Below, in pieces: positions 1-6,833 of a DNA stretch of 18,944 nucleotides; position 1 is the stretch's first letter, and every line of letters begins with the position of its first letter. The notes beneath the pieces are model-generated. The model was given only the letters and a program-made list of their open reading frames with translations, was not told the origin of the DNA and searched no databases. Origin of the DNA: JBKPDV01 sp046728075 (lineage in GTDB: Bacteria > Acidobacteriota > Thermoanaerobaculia > UBA5066 > Gp7-AA6); NCBI GenBank assembly GCA_046728075.1, contig JBKPDV010000089.1:1-18944 (forward strand), given 5' to 3'. The position numbers were made by a program, and so were the translations under genes.

Positions 1-1699
1 CAATTACACCCAGTACAACTTCCAGACACTGCGCGACGACGTCTTCATGATCGGCCACGACTCGACGGTTCACGGCAACGACATCACGACGATCCGGTCC
101 TCCTGCGCCGTCCTGGTCGACTCCCAGAACGCCAACCGCGAGTGGCTCTACGCGCAGCAGCAGACCATCTCGGCAGAGGGCTTCGCCGGGACCGCGTTCT
201 CCCCCTTCTACTCCCACACGATCCGCGGCGGGCGGCAGACGAAGTTCTGCACCGACTGCCACCTCTCGCGCAACAACGACAACAACGCGAAGATCGCGCA
301 GCTGTTCGCTCTGGGCACGAACTTCTACAACTTCATTGGGCGGTATGCCTGGGTAGGAATGGGAAGAGGCGGCCTGGCCGCCGTCGAGGTGACGGAGCGC
401 GAGCAGCCGCAGGCCGTCTATGGCAGCTCGCTGCACGAGATCGCCTATCCCGAGCGGTTCAAGGATTTCGTTTCCGGCGGACGGAGACTGGACGCCTACG
501 TCCATCGCGGAAAAGAGATTCGATCGCTGCAGCTGCGGGGCGAATATCTCTACACGGCGAGCGGTTCGGACGGACTGGTCGTCTACGACGTCGCGAACGT
601 CGACAACAAGGGTTTCTCTCAGAGGATCCAGACCGCGCCGGTCTCGCCGCTCGGCCAACGGCTCTACGTCCGCACGAAGGACGCGACTTCGGTGGCCTCC
701 CCATCCACCATGGCCCTCGATCCCACGCGCTCCCGCAATCCGGTCAACGAAGAGGGACCGATCCACCCGATGTACGGCTTCCTGTACGTGACCGACAGCA
801 AGGAGGGACTGATCCTGGTGGGCGCTTCGACGCTCTTGAACGGCGACCCGGACGACAACTTCCTGAAGCGCGCCATGACCTACAACCCGGATGGCAAGTT
901 GACGGGCGCCCGCAGCATCACGATCGCGGGGACATACGCCTACGTCTCGACTGACCACGGCCTCGTCGTCGTCTCGCTCGCCAACCTCCCCAAGCGGCTC
1001 TCGATCGTCGCCGAGATCGGCGCCCCGGCCCTGGTGAAACCCGGAGCCGCCGCGGTGCAGTTCCGATACGCGTTCGTATGCGACGCCGAGGGCGTGAAGG
1101 TGCTCGATGTCACGGATCTCGGCAACCCGCGGCCCACCGGCACGGTCGTGCGGCTGCCCGAGGCCAACTCGATCTATCTCGCGCGCACGTACGGCTACAT
1201 CGCGGCGGGAAAACAGGGGCTCGTGATTCTGGACATTCAGGACCCGGAGCGTCCGAAGCTCGACCAGATCTTCGATGCCGGAGGCGCTCTCTCCGATGCC
1301 CGCGACGTGAAGCTCGGAATGACCAACAACAGCCTCTTCGCTTACGTGGCCGACGGCAAGAACGGGTTGAAGGTCGTCCAGCTCGCGTCTCCGGAGACGA
1401 ACCCCGGAATCTACGGGTTCTCCCCGCGCCCATCGCCGCGCCTGATCGCAAGCTACGCGACCAAGGCTCCGGCGCTGGCGATCTCCAAAGGCCTCGACCG
1501 CGACCGTGCGGTCGACGAGTCCGGCAACCAGCTCGGCGTTTTCGGACGGCGCGGCTCTCGTCCCCTCGATCAGTCGGAGATGTTCAAGATGTACCTTCGG
1601 GGGGACAAGATCTGGACGGTCTCGAACGATCCGCCCTCCGCCCCCCAGGCTTTCCGCCTCCCGGAGGCTCCCGCCGAGCAGTCCGCGGCCCGGAAATAG
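1..1699 (+). CDS. C-type cytochrome/LVIVD beta-propeller protein, 3' part (5' end outside window)
   Basis: The reading frame is open from nucleotide 2, before the first in-window ATG at 47, so the gene begins upstream and 565 residues are visible. A single haem-attachment motif CTDCH (CxxCH) is encoded at 248-262. The rest is built of repeats with the LVIVD pattern: LVVYDVANVD, LVVVSLANLP, VKVLDVTDLGNP, LVILDIQDPERP and LKVVQLASPE, each about 40-60 residues apart. LVIVD repeats form a surface or periplasmic beta-propeller. Together with CxxCH this suggests an exported multihaem cytochrome whose other haem sites lie upstream. The C-terminal 80 residues lack clear repeats. The cytochrome c maturation genes follow directly on the same strand, which fits a haem-protein role. 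Electron partner and substrate cannot be told from the sequence. Confidence 0.8.
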   Translation, partial: NYTQYNFQTLRDDVFMIGHDSTVHGNDITTIRSSCAVLVDSQNANREWLYAQQQTISAEGFAGTAFSPFYSHTIRGGRQTKFCTDCHLSRNNDNNAKIAQLFALGTNFYNFIGRYAWVGMGRGGLAAVEVTEREQPQAVYGSSLHEIAYPERFKDFVSGGRRLDAYVHRGKEIRSLQLRGEYLYTASGSDGLVVYDVANVDNKGFSQRIQTAPVSPLGQRLYVRTKDATSVASPSTMALDPTRSRNPVNEEGPIHPMYGFLYVTDSKEGLILVGASTLLNGDPDDNFLKRAMTYNPDGKLTGARSITIAGTYAYVSTDHGLVVVSLANLPKRLSIVAEIGAPALVKPGAAAVQFRYAFVCDAEGVKVLDVTDLGNPRPTGTVVRLPEANSIYLARTYGYIAAGKQGLVILDIQDPERPKLDQIFDAGGALSDARDVKLGMTNNSLFAYVADGKNGLKVVQLASPETNPGIYGFSPRPSPRLIASYATKAPALAISKGLDRDRAVDESGNQLGVFGRRGSRPLDQSEMFKMYLRGDKIWTVSNDPPSAPQAFRLPEAPAEQSAARK

Positions 1700-1712
1700 G
1701 ACGCCCGGCTTC

Positions 1713-1738
1713 GGGTCGGTCGAAATGAGCACCGACCC
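1713..1738 (+). terminator. Hairpin after the LVIVD gene, possible terminator
   Basis: GGGTCGGT (1713-1720) and ACCGACCC (1731-1738) are perfect 8-bp inverted arms around a 10-nt loop. They start 14 bases after the TAG stop. The following bases are only moderately T-rich, so intrinsic termination is plausible but not certain. The hairpin separates the propeller gene from the ccm genes, which suggests partial or complete uncoupling of the two units. Confidence 0.4.
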
Positions 1739-1808
1739 TGATTCGTTTGCATCAAAGTACTGCGGTAAAAGGTTGCTTTTCTAGAGTCCTAAAAGGAACA
1801 ATCATTCC

Positions 1809-1919
1809 GTGAACAGCCTCGTGTTCCTCGCCGCCGTCAATGTCGTGATCTGGATGGGACTGTTTTTCTACCTCTGGCGGATCGACCGCCGGATCGCCGA
1901 GAAAGAACGGGAAAGATGA
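1809..1919 (+). CDS. ccmD: Small CcmD-like membrane protein (36 aa)
   Basis: A 36-codon frame starts with GTG at 1809, 11 nt after an AAGGA ribosome site (1793-1797), and ends in a TGA that overlaps the ATG of ccmE (ATGA at 1916-1919). It encodes one hydrophobic segment (residues 4-23, ending MGLFFYLW) and then a charged tail (RIDRRIAEKERER). This is the usual build of CcmD: a single membrane helix with a basic/acidic cytoplasmic tail. CcmD normally releases haem-loaded CcmE from the CcmABC complex. Position directly before ccmE supports the call. The family is too short and variable for certainty. ccmA, ccmB and ccmC are not in the window and would have to lie elsewhere. Confidence 0.7.
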   Translation: MNSLVFLAAVNVVIWMGLFFYLWRIDRRIAEKERER

Positions 1920-2329
1920 AAAAGGGATATTGGTTGGCGGTCGCGCTCGCGCTGGGGTTCGTCGGGCTGGGACTGACGGCTTTTCAGAAGACGCTGACGC
2001 CATACGTGAGCTTCGAAGAGGCGCGGCACGCGCGCCGGGCCGTGCAGGTCATGGGCGCGCTCGACAAACAGAGCGATCGCTACGACACGGCCAAGCAGGA
2101 GCTGTCATTCGAGCTGCTGGATGACAAGGGGGGACGAATCCCGGTGGTCTATCGGGGAGTGAAGCCCGGCAACTTCAAGGATGCCATCTCGATCGTCGCG
2201 ATCGGTCCGTACCATGACGGCCGAATCGAGGCGGAGAAGCTCCTGGTCAAGTGCCCCTCCAAGTATCAGGGCGCCGAGGTGGAGAAGAGCTACTCATCCA
2301 AGCCCGGACCTTCGGGCTCTCGCAGTTGA
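1916..2329 (+). CDS. ccmE: Cytochrome c maturation haem chaperone CcmE, cysteine type (CxxxY)
   Basis: This 137-residue protein has an N-terminal membrane anchor (residues 4-23) and a small beta-rich periplasmic domain with the GxxPVVYRGVKPGNF region typical of CcmE. CcmE binds haem covalently in the periplasm and hands it to CcmF. In the common form the haem-binding residue is His in HxxxY. Here the equivalent site reads KCPSKYQ, with Cys113 (codon 2252-2254) and Tyr117, so it is CxxxY. That variant is known from archaea and Desulfovibrio and goes with absence of CcmH. The start overlaps the ccmD-like stop, and the stop overlaps the ccmF ATG, which indicates translational coupling. The tail after residue 125 is short and Ser/Pro-rich. 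Confidence 0.93.
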   Translation: MKKGYWLAVALALGFVGLGLTAFQKTLTPYVSFEEARHARRAVQVMGALDKQSDRYDTAKQELSFELLDDKGGRIPVVYRGVKPGNFKDAISIVAIGPYHDGRIEAEKLLVKCPSKYQGAEVEKSYSSKPGPSGSRS

Positions 2330-4668
2330 TGACTTCCTATTTCTGGCCCGGTGTTGCCGCACTGTGGGGCGCGCTGGCGGCGGGCCTGACTTCCCTGGTG
2401 CTCTATGTTCGTGTGGATCGCGGCCGCACGGATCTGCTCTCGCTCGCGCGCAGCAGCTACAACGCGTTTGCGACCTGCATCGTCGCGGCAGCCGGCGTGC
2501 TGATGGCCTTGCTGCTCCAGCACCGCTTCGACGTGTCCTACGTCAACGCCTACTCGAGCCGAGATCTGCCGCTGCACTTTCTGATCTCCACCTTCTGGGC
2601 GGGCCAGGAGGGTTCCTTCCTGCTCTGGTGCTTCTGTGGGGCCCTGATCGGCCTCTTCGTCTACCGCAGCGCGCGGGAGCAGGAAGCGCCGGTCATGATC
2701 GTGTACCTCGCGACGTTCCTGGGACTCGTCGCGATCCTGTGCAAGCAGAGCCCCTTCAAGCTGCTCCCGCCGCCCGTGCCCGAGGACGGCGTTGGCTTGA
2801 ATCCGCTGCTGCAGGATCCGTGGATGGTCATCCATCCGCCGGTCATGTTCTCCGGTTTCGCTTCTCTTTCCGTCCCATTCGCGTTTGCGATCGGTGCCCT
2901 CTGGAAGAAGCGCTGGGACGGGTGGGCCGTGCGCGTCATCCCCTGGGCGCTCTTTACCTTCCTGACGCTCGGAACAGCGATTCTCATGGGGGGATACTGG
3001 GCCTACAAGACGCTCGGCTGGGGAGGCTACTGGGGTTGGGACCCCGTCGAGAACACGAGCCTCGTCCCGTGGCTCTGCACGGCGGCGCTCGTGCATGGGC
3101 TCTTCCTGCAGCGATCGCAGAAGCGCCACCGGCGCGTCAACCTGATCCTGGCCTGCCTGGCGTTCGCGACGATTCTTTATGGAACGTTTCTGACCCGTTC
3201 GGGCATCCTCGCGGACTTCTCGGTCCATTCCTTCGTGGACCTTGGAATCACCGGATGGCTCGTCGGGATCCTGCTCGGCTTCGTGGGGCTGTCGGTGGCG
3301 ATGATCGCGTGGCGCTGGCGCTCGATCCCTTCGATGGAGAGCGAGGAGCCGGCGGTCCTGTCGCGCAGCGTCCTCTTCATCCTGGGAATCGCGGTCTTCT
3401 GCGCGCTCTCGTTCGTGATTCTGCTCGGCACGTCCGCGCCGCTGGTCACGCGGCTGACCGGCAACCCCTCGCAGGTCTTGAACGGCTTCTATAGCCGCAC
3501 GACGACGCCCGCCGGGCTCCTGCTCGTCCTGCTCTCAGGCCTGGTGCCGTTCGTCTCGTGGAAAGGGGTCACGGCGCGCGAGCTCTTCGGCAGCAGCCGC
3601 CGATCCCTGGCCATCGCGGCGGTCGTCGTTCTCGTCTCGATCCTTCTGGGGGCCCGCCAGGTCATGCCGGCGATCCTGATCTTCGGGGCGACGTTTGCGG
3701 CGGACATGAACTTGCGCGCCGTGTTGCGCAAGGCCAGGAACGGCAAGTTCGGGGGCGCGGGCGGGTATCTTGCCCACGTCGGCGTCGGCATCATGCTGGC
3801 CGGCATCGTCGTCTCGGGCGTCTACGCGCGCTCCAAGCGCGTGACGCTCCCGACCAATCAGCCGGTGAAGGTCGCGGGATCGACCCTGACGTTCCTCCGC
3901 GTCATCCCGGGCACGGCCACGCGCAAGCAGGCGATGGAGGTCCAGGTCGAGACGGCGAAGGGGAAGACCTACTACGCCTATCCGAAGATGTACGTCAACA
4001 GCCGGACCGGGCAGATGATGGCCAATCCGGCGATCGACCACGCGACTATCTCGGACTTCTACATGGCGCCACAGTCGTACGATCCCGGCCAGCCGGAGCA
4101 GGTCGGCCGGTTCGTCCGCCTTACCAAGGGGACCACGCAGTCGATCGAGGGAATCGGTTTTACCTTCCGAGACTTCAACGCGGATCGCTCGGCGATGATG
4201 CAGGCAGAGAAGAAAGTTCTGGTCCTGACGGATGTCACGATCACACCTCCCGACGGCTCCAAGCACGACCTGACGCTGCGCTACGTGTTTCACATGGACG
4301 GCAGCCCCCCCGAGGCCCAGGAAGCGGAAATCCCGGGCGTGGCGGGCTCGAAGATGCGAGTCGAAGCGGTCTCTCCCAACGACGGCGCGGTCGTGCTCTG
4401 GACGCGGGGGATCTCGAAGGATCCCGCGGCCGAGTATCAGCCCGCCACGACGGAGTCGCTTTCGGTGGACGTGACGCAAAAACCCCTCATCGTGCTCGTC
4501 TGGGCGGGCTTCTACGTCATGATGGGCGGGGCGTTCCTGGCCTTCCTGAAGCGCACGAGGGAGGCACATCGGGCCAACGTGGTGGAAGCGGGAGAGATCC
4601 CGCTCGGTCGCCACGTCGCGCCTCCCACGGGCCAGACGGCCCCGGCGCACTCGCGATCGCAGATCTGA
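2329..4668 (+). CDS. ccmF: Cytochrome c haem lyase subunit CcmF
   Basis: This is a 779-residue polytopic membrane protein. The ATG at 2329 was chosen over an upstream in-frame ATG at 2251 because it overlaps the ccmE stop and gives a normal N-terminus (MTSYFWPG). CcmF transfers haem from CcmE to the CxxCH motifs of apocytochromes. The WWD haem-handling motif is at about residues 230-243 (WGGYWGWDPVENTS). Four histidines match those essential in the family: His169 (IHPPVMFSG), His256 (VHGLFLQ), His300 (DFSVHSF) and His483 (YLAHVGVG). A large soluble region at about 505-735 precedes a last helix (VLVWAGFYVMMGG). At 779 residues it is longer than the E. coli protein (647), mostly in this soluble region. 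No ccmG or ccmH follows. Confidence 0.95.
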   Translation: MTSYFWPGVAALWGALAAGLTSLVLYVRVDRGRTDLLSLARSSYNAFATCIVAAAGVLMALLLQHRFDVSYVNAYSSRDLPLHFLISTFWAGQEGSFLLWCFCGALIGLFVYRSAREQEAPVMIVYLATFLGLVAILCKQSPFKLLPPPVPEDGVGLNPLLQDPWMVIHPPVMFSGFASLSVPFAFAIGALWKKRWDGWAVRVIPWALFTFLTLGTAILMGGYWAYKTLGWGGYWGWDPVENTSLVPWLCTAALVHGLFLQRSQKRHRRVNLILACLAFATILYGTFLTRSGILADFSVHSFVDLGITGWLVGILLGFVGLSVAMIAWRWRSIPSMESEEPAVLSRSVLFILGIAVFCALSFVILLGTSAPLVTRLTGNPSQVLNGFYSRTTTPAGLLLVLLSGLVPFVSWKGVTARELFGSSRRSLAIAAVVVLVSILLGARQVMPAILIFGATFAADMNLRAVLRKARNGKFGGAGGYLAHVGVGIMLAGIVVSGVYARSKRVTLPTNQPVKVAGSTLTFLRVIPGTATRKQAMEVQVETAKGKTYYAYPKMYVNSRTGQMMANPAIDHATISDFYMAPQSYDPGQPEQVGRFVRLTKGTTQSIEGIGFTFRDFNADRSAMMQAEKKVLVLTDVTITPPDGSKHDLTLRYVFHMDGSPPEAQEAEIPGVAGSKMRVEAVSPNDGAVVLWTRGISKDPAAEYQPATTESLSVDVTQKPLIVLVWAGFYVMMGGAFLAFLKRTREAHRANVVEAGEIPLGRHVAPPTGQTAPAHSRSQI

Positions 4669-4670
4669 TC

Positions 4671-4710
4671 GACGTCTCCCCACCGACCGACGTCTCCCCG
4701 CCGATCGACG
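4671..4710 (+). repeat. 18-bp tandem repeat after ccmF
   Basis: Two copies of an 18-bp unit, GACGTCTCCCCACCGACC (4671-4688) and GACGTCTCCCCGCCGATC (4689-4706), are followed by a partial third, GACG. The copies differ at two positions. The array begins just after the ccmF TGA. No coding role is seen. Confidence 0.8.
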
Positions 4711-4763
4711 CTTCCTCCATACCCGTTCCCCTTCGCGGCGAGTCCCTGACCGCGTCCGTGGAC

Positions 4764-4785
4764 AACAATATATAACTTGTTATTG
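4764..4785 (+). promoter_or_regulatory. AT-rich inverted repeat before the 4840 gene
   Basis: In an otherwise GC-rich region, AACAA (4764-4768) and TTGTT (4777-4781) flank TATATAAC. This local AT pocket lies about 60 bases before the next ATG and is the best promoter or operator candidate for the two-gene unit 4840-5993. No confident -35/-10 pair is visible, so the call rests only on composition and symmetry. Confidence 0.25.
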
Positions 4786-4839
4786 CCCGACCTGAAAATG
4801 GGCGCGAATCCTGCATCCCTAATCATCGGAGGTTAGGCC

Positions 4840-5583
4840 ATGAAACGCCTCATGCTGATCGTTTGCTCTCTGCTGCTGGCTGCCGCGACCGCGCTGGCGG
4901 CTGCGACCGCCCCTTATCGAATCACTCTGCGGGACGGCAGGCAGATTCTCGCCAAGGACCGCCCCGTTCGCTCCGGGAGCGTTCTGCTCTACCACCCGTA
5001 TCCCCGCGGCGTTGCGACCTCGGTCCCGATCGAGTTCATCTTCGGAGTCAACGCGGCGCTGGCAACCGGCGTGAACGAGGCTCCGACGATCTCCGTACTG
5101 AACCCCGGCGACCTCATCATCCTCGGGCCGACGGGCGAAGGACAGCCTGCCCCGGCGCCGGTGGCCCTCGCGCCTCCCGCTCCCGGCAGCGCGACGATTC
5201 CGGGCGGTGTCTACGATCCGCGGATGCCGATCTACGGTGGAGGAACCTACCTTGCCCCGAACGCCCCCGGCAATCCGAACGCCCCCGGCAATCCGATGGG
5301 ATTGACTCCCAGCGGCGATCTCGCGAGGGCGCAGTCGGGCCCGCCACCGACGGCTGAGTCGCCGATCGCGCCCAACGGTTTCCCGGCGACATCGGGCTCT
5401 CAGCCCCCCACGATCGGACCCAATGGAACGCCGGTCATGGCTCCCTCGGGCGCACCGGGCTCCCAGCAGCCGACAATCGGCCCGAACGGAACGCCGGTCC
5501 TCTCTGCGCCGGGAGCGCCTGGCTCGACGCCGCCCGCCGTGGGGCCCAACGGCTACCCGGTTCCGCGAGGTTCCGGCCAATGA
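4840..5583 (+). CDS. Secreted Pro/Gly-rich repeat protein, unknown function
   Basis: The 247-residue product starts at an ATG 7 nt after GGAGG (4828-4832). Residues 1-21 form a signal peptide (basic start, hydrophobic core, ALAA cleavage region). Residues 26-70 form a compact domain (YR..L..G.....KD.P..SG.....H.YP.G...S) that is also present in the protein at 14322. The rest is low complexity: NAPGNP twice at 141-152, and four copies of a PNG-centred unit (PxIxPNGxPV) between about 174 and 241. Such tails are typical of extracytoplasmic linkers or surface-exposed regions. A second small secreted protein follows after 29 bases, probably in the same transcript. The family is not recognised. Confidence 0.85.
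   Translation: MKRLMLIVCSLLLAAATALAAATAPYRITLRDGRQILAKDRPVRSGSVLLYHPYPRGVATSVPIEFIFGVNAALATGVNEAPTISVLNPGDLIILGPTGEGQPAPAPVALAPPAPGSATIPGGVYDPRMPIYGGGTYLAPNAPGNPNAPGNPMGLTPSGDLARAQSGPPPTAESPIAPNGFPATSGSQPPTIGPNGTPVMAPSGAPGSQQPTIGPNGTPVLSAPGAPGSTPPAVGPNGYPVPRGSGQ
5257..5296 (+). repeat. Perfect 18-bp in-frame tandem duplication
   Basis: CCGAACGCCCCCGGCAAT occurs at 5257-5274 and again, identically, at 5275-5292, followed by CCGA. It encodes the repeated NAPGNP hexapeptide. Identity at third codon positions indicates a recent slippage duplication. Confidence 0.9.
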
Positions 5584-5612
5584 CGAATCGCCGATGGGCT
5601 CGGAGGTGACCC

Positions 5613-5993
5613 GTGAGACGCTCTCGGATCGATCGGATCCTCCTGCTCGCCGCGGCCGCCGTCTTCATCTCGGGGACGGCGGAGGGTCAGTTCGCGCCTC
5701 TCTCGCGCTGTCGGGATGCGTTTCCCTGCTCCATCCCTTTCTCTGTTGTCCATCGACCCGACCCACTGATCGCAGGACAGTACGCCGGACCGGCGACGAG
5801 CGCCCTTTCCGTACGGGTACCGCTGGCTTCTCCCCTCGCCCCCGAGGTGGAGACCCGGGCGACCGATACAAAGGCGATCGACGACGCGATCCGGACGCTT
5901 CTTCATCGGTATCCGCAGCTGGCCGAGTCGAGGCGGACTCCGGCAGGGATTCCCGCGAGCCGGGCGCCTGAGCTCACCGCGGCCAGGCGCTAG
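5613..5993 (+). CDS. Small putative secreted protein, unknown function
   Basis: This 126-residue frame starts with GTG at 5613, 6 nt after GGAGG (5602-5606). Residues 1-25 resemble a signal peptide (MRRSRIDR, then ILLLAAAAVFISG, then TAEG). The mature part contains two cysteines (CRDAFPC) and is otherwise rich in Pro, Ala and Arg, with no recognised domain. It lies 29 bases after the preceding secreted-protein gene and ends 24 bases before the convergent MBL gene. The good ribosome site and signal peptide favour a real gene, but nothing indicates function. Confidence 0.6.
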   Translation: MRRSRIDRILLLAAAAVFISGTAEGQFAPLSRCRDAFPCSIPFSVVHRPDPLIAGQYAGPATSALSVRVPLASPLAPEVETRATDTKAIDDAIRTLLHRYPQLAESRRTPAGIPASRAPELTAARR

Positions 5994-6017
5994 CTCTCAC
6001 CACCCGCGACGGTCACG

Positions 6018-6749
6018 TCAGGGAATCTCGAGCCGAAGGCCATCGCTCGCGGCCGAGACCTCGCACCGCGGGGCCTTGGCGGCCGCAAGCTCGGCGAGCT
6101 TTTGCCGGAGGGCCTCCTCCCCCATCTCGATGGGCGCCTTGCCGAAATGGGAGAAGACGCCTCGGGGCACACCGTACTTGCCGAGCCAGCCCAGTTGGGC
6201 GCGCACGGTCGTGTGCCCCATCAGGACGCCGCTCGGGTGGCGGCGCACGAGCGAACCGGTCAGCGTCGACCCGTCGCCGATGTAAAGGCGGGCGCCCGTG
6301 AGCGCCTCCGCAGGCTGATCGAAAGTGACGATGTCCCCCGAATAGACGACCACGCCTTCCGGCGTCTCGATGCGCGCCGCCACGCACGGGCACCGCACGG
6401 AGTGGACGACCGGGTAAGCGGTGACCCGCCACGGCCCGACCTCCACCGATTTCCCCGGCTCCAGGACGACTCGCCGGCGAATCGGAAAGTCCTTCGTCAG
6501 CTCGTGCGTGATCGCCGACGCGTGGAAAGGAAGCTCTGTTCCCTGCTCCAGGCCCCAGGCGTGGTCGGGATGAGCATGAGAGACGAAGATCGCGTCGGGC
6601 ATGATCTGATCGAGCAATCCTTTTCGGTTCTGCCCGAAGTCGCAGAGGAGACGGAACCCGCCAGACTCGAGCACGAACGCGGAGTGGCCCTTGTGGGAGG
6701 GAGATTCTTCTTCAACGAAACCCTTCGTGCCGTAGAAGTGAAGCAGCAC
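6018..6749 (-). CDS. MBL-fold metallohydrolase
   Basis: The 243-residue product has the metallo-beta-lactamase fold signature SHAHPDH (HxHxDH, residues 58-63), followed by His116 (YPVVHS), Asp139 (YSGDIV) and His201 (FSHFG), which can complete a two-metal site. There is no signal peptide, so it is probably cytoplasmic. It starts with GTG at 6749, with no strong ribosome site. It lies 84 bases downstream of the acetyl-CoA synthetase-like gene on the same strand, separated by a heptamer repeat, so co-transcription is possible. The substrate is unknown. The short length and the layout of metal ligands recall the broad RNase Z/UlaG-like hydrolase group rather than glyoxalase II. Confidence 0.85.
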   Translation of the reverse strand: MLLHFYGTKGFVEEESPSHKGHSAFVLESGGFRLLCDFGQNRKGLLDQIMPDAIFVSHAHPDHAWGLEQGTELPFHASAITHELTKDFPIRRRVVLEPGKSVEVGPWRVTAYPVVHSVRCPCVAARIETPEGVVVYSGDIVTFDQPAEALTGARLYIGDGSTLTGSLVRRHPSGVLMGHTTVRAQLGWLGKYGVPRGVFSHFGKAPIEMGEEALRQKLAELAAAKAPRCEVSAASDGLRLEIP

Positions 6750-6762
6750 GGTATTAGTTCAG

Positions 6763-6794
6763 AGCTGACAGCTGACAGCTAACAGCTGACAGCT
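6763..6794. repeat. Heptamer array AGCTGAC
   Basis: Four tandem 7-bp units (AGCTGAC, AGCTGAC, AGCTAAC, AGCTGAC) plus AGCT lie between two minus-strand genes. This belongs to the same sequence family as the arrays at 9817, 11024 and 17326. No separate inverted arm is present here, although each unit contains the AGCT palindrome. Confidence 0.85.
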
Positions 6795-6833
6795 CGGACC
6801 CGCGGTCCACCGAGGACGAAGATGGCGGCCACC

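Noticed and set aside
1747..1787. Promoter for the ccm genes (TTGCAT with TAAAAG or TAGAGT)
   Set aside because: The spacings are 13 and 29 bases, neither near 17, so no box pair can be supported.
6763..6794. Possible CRISPR-like repeat
   Set aside because: The units are 7 bp and directly adjacent, with no spacers. No cas genes are present.
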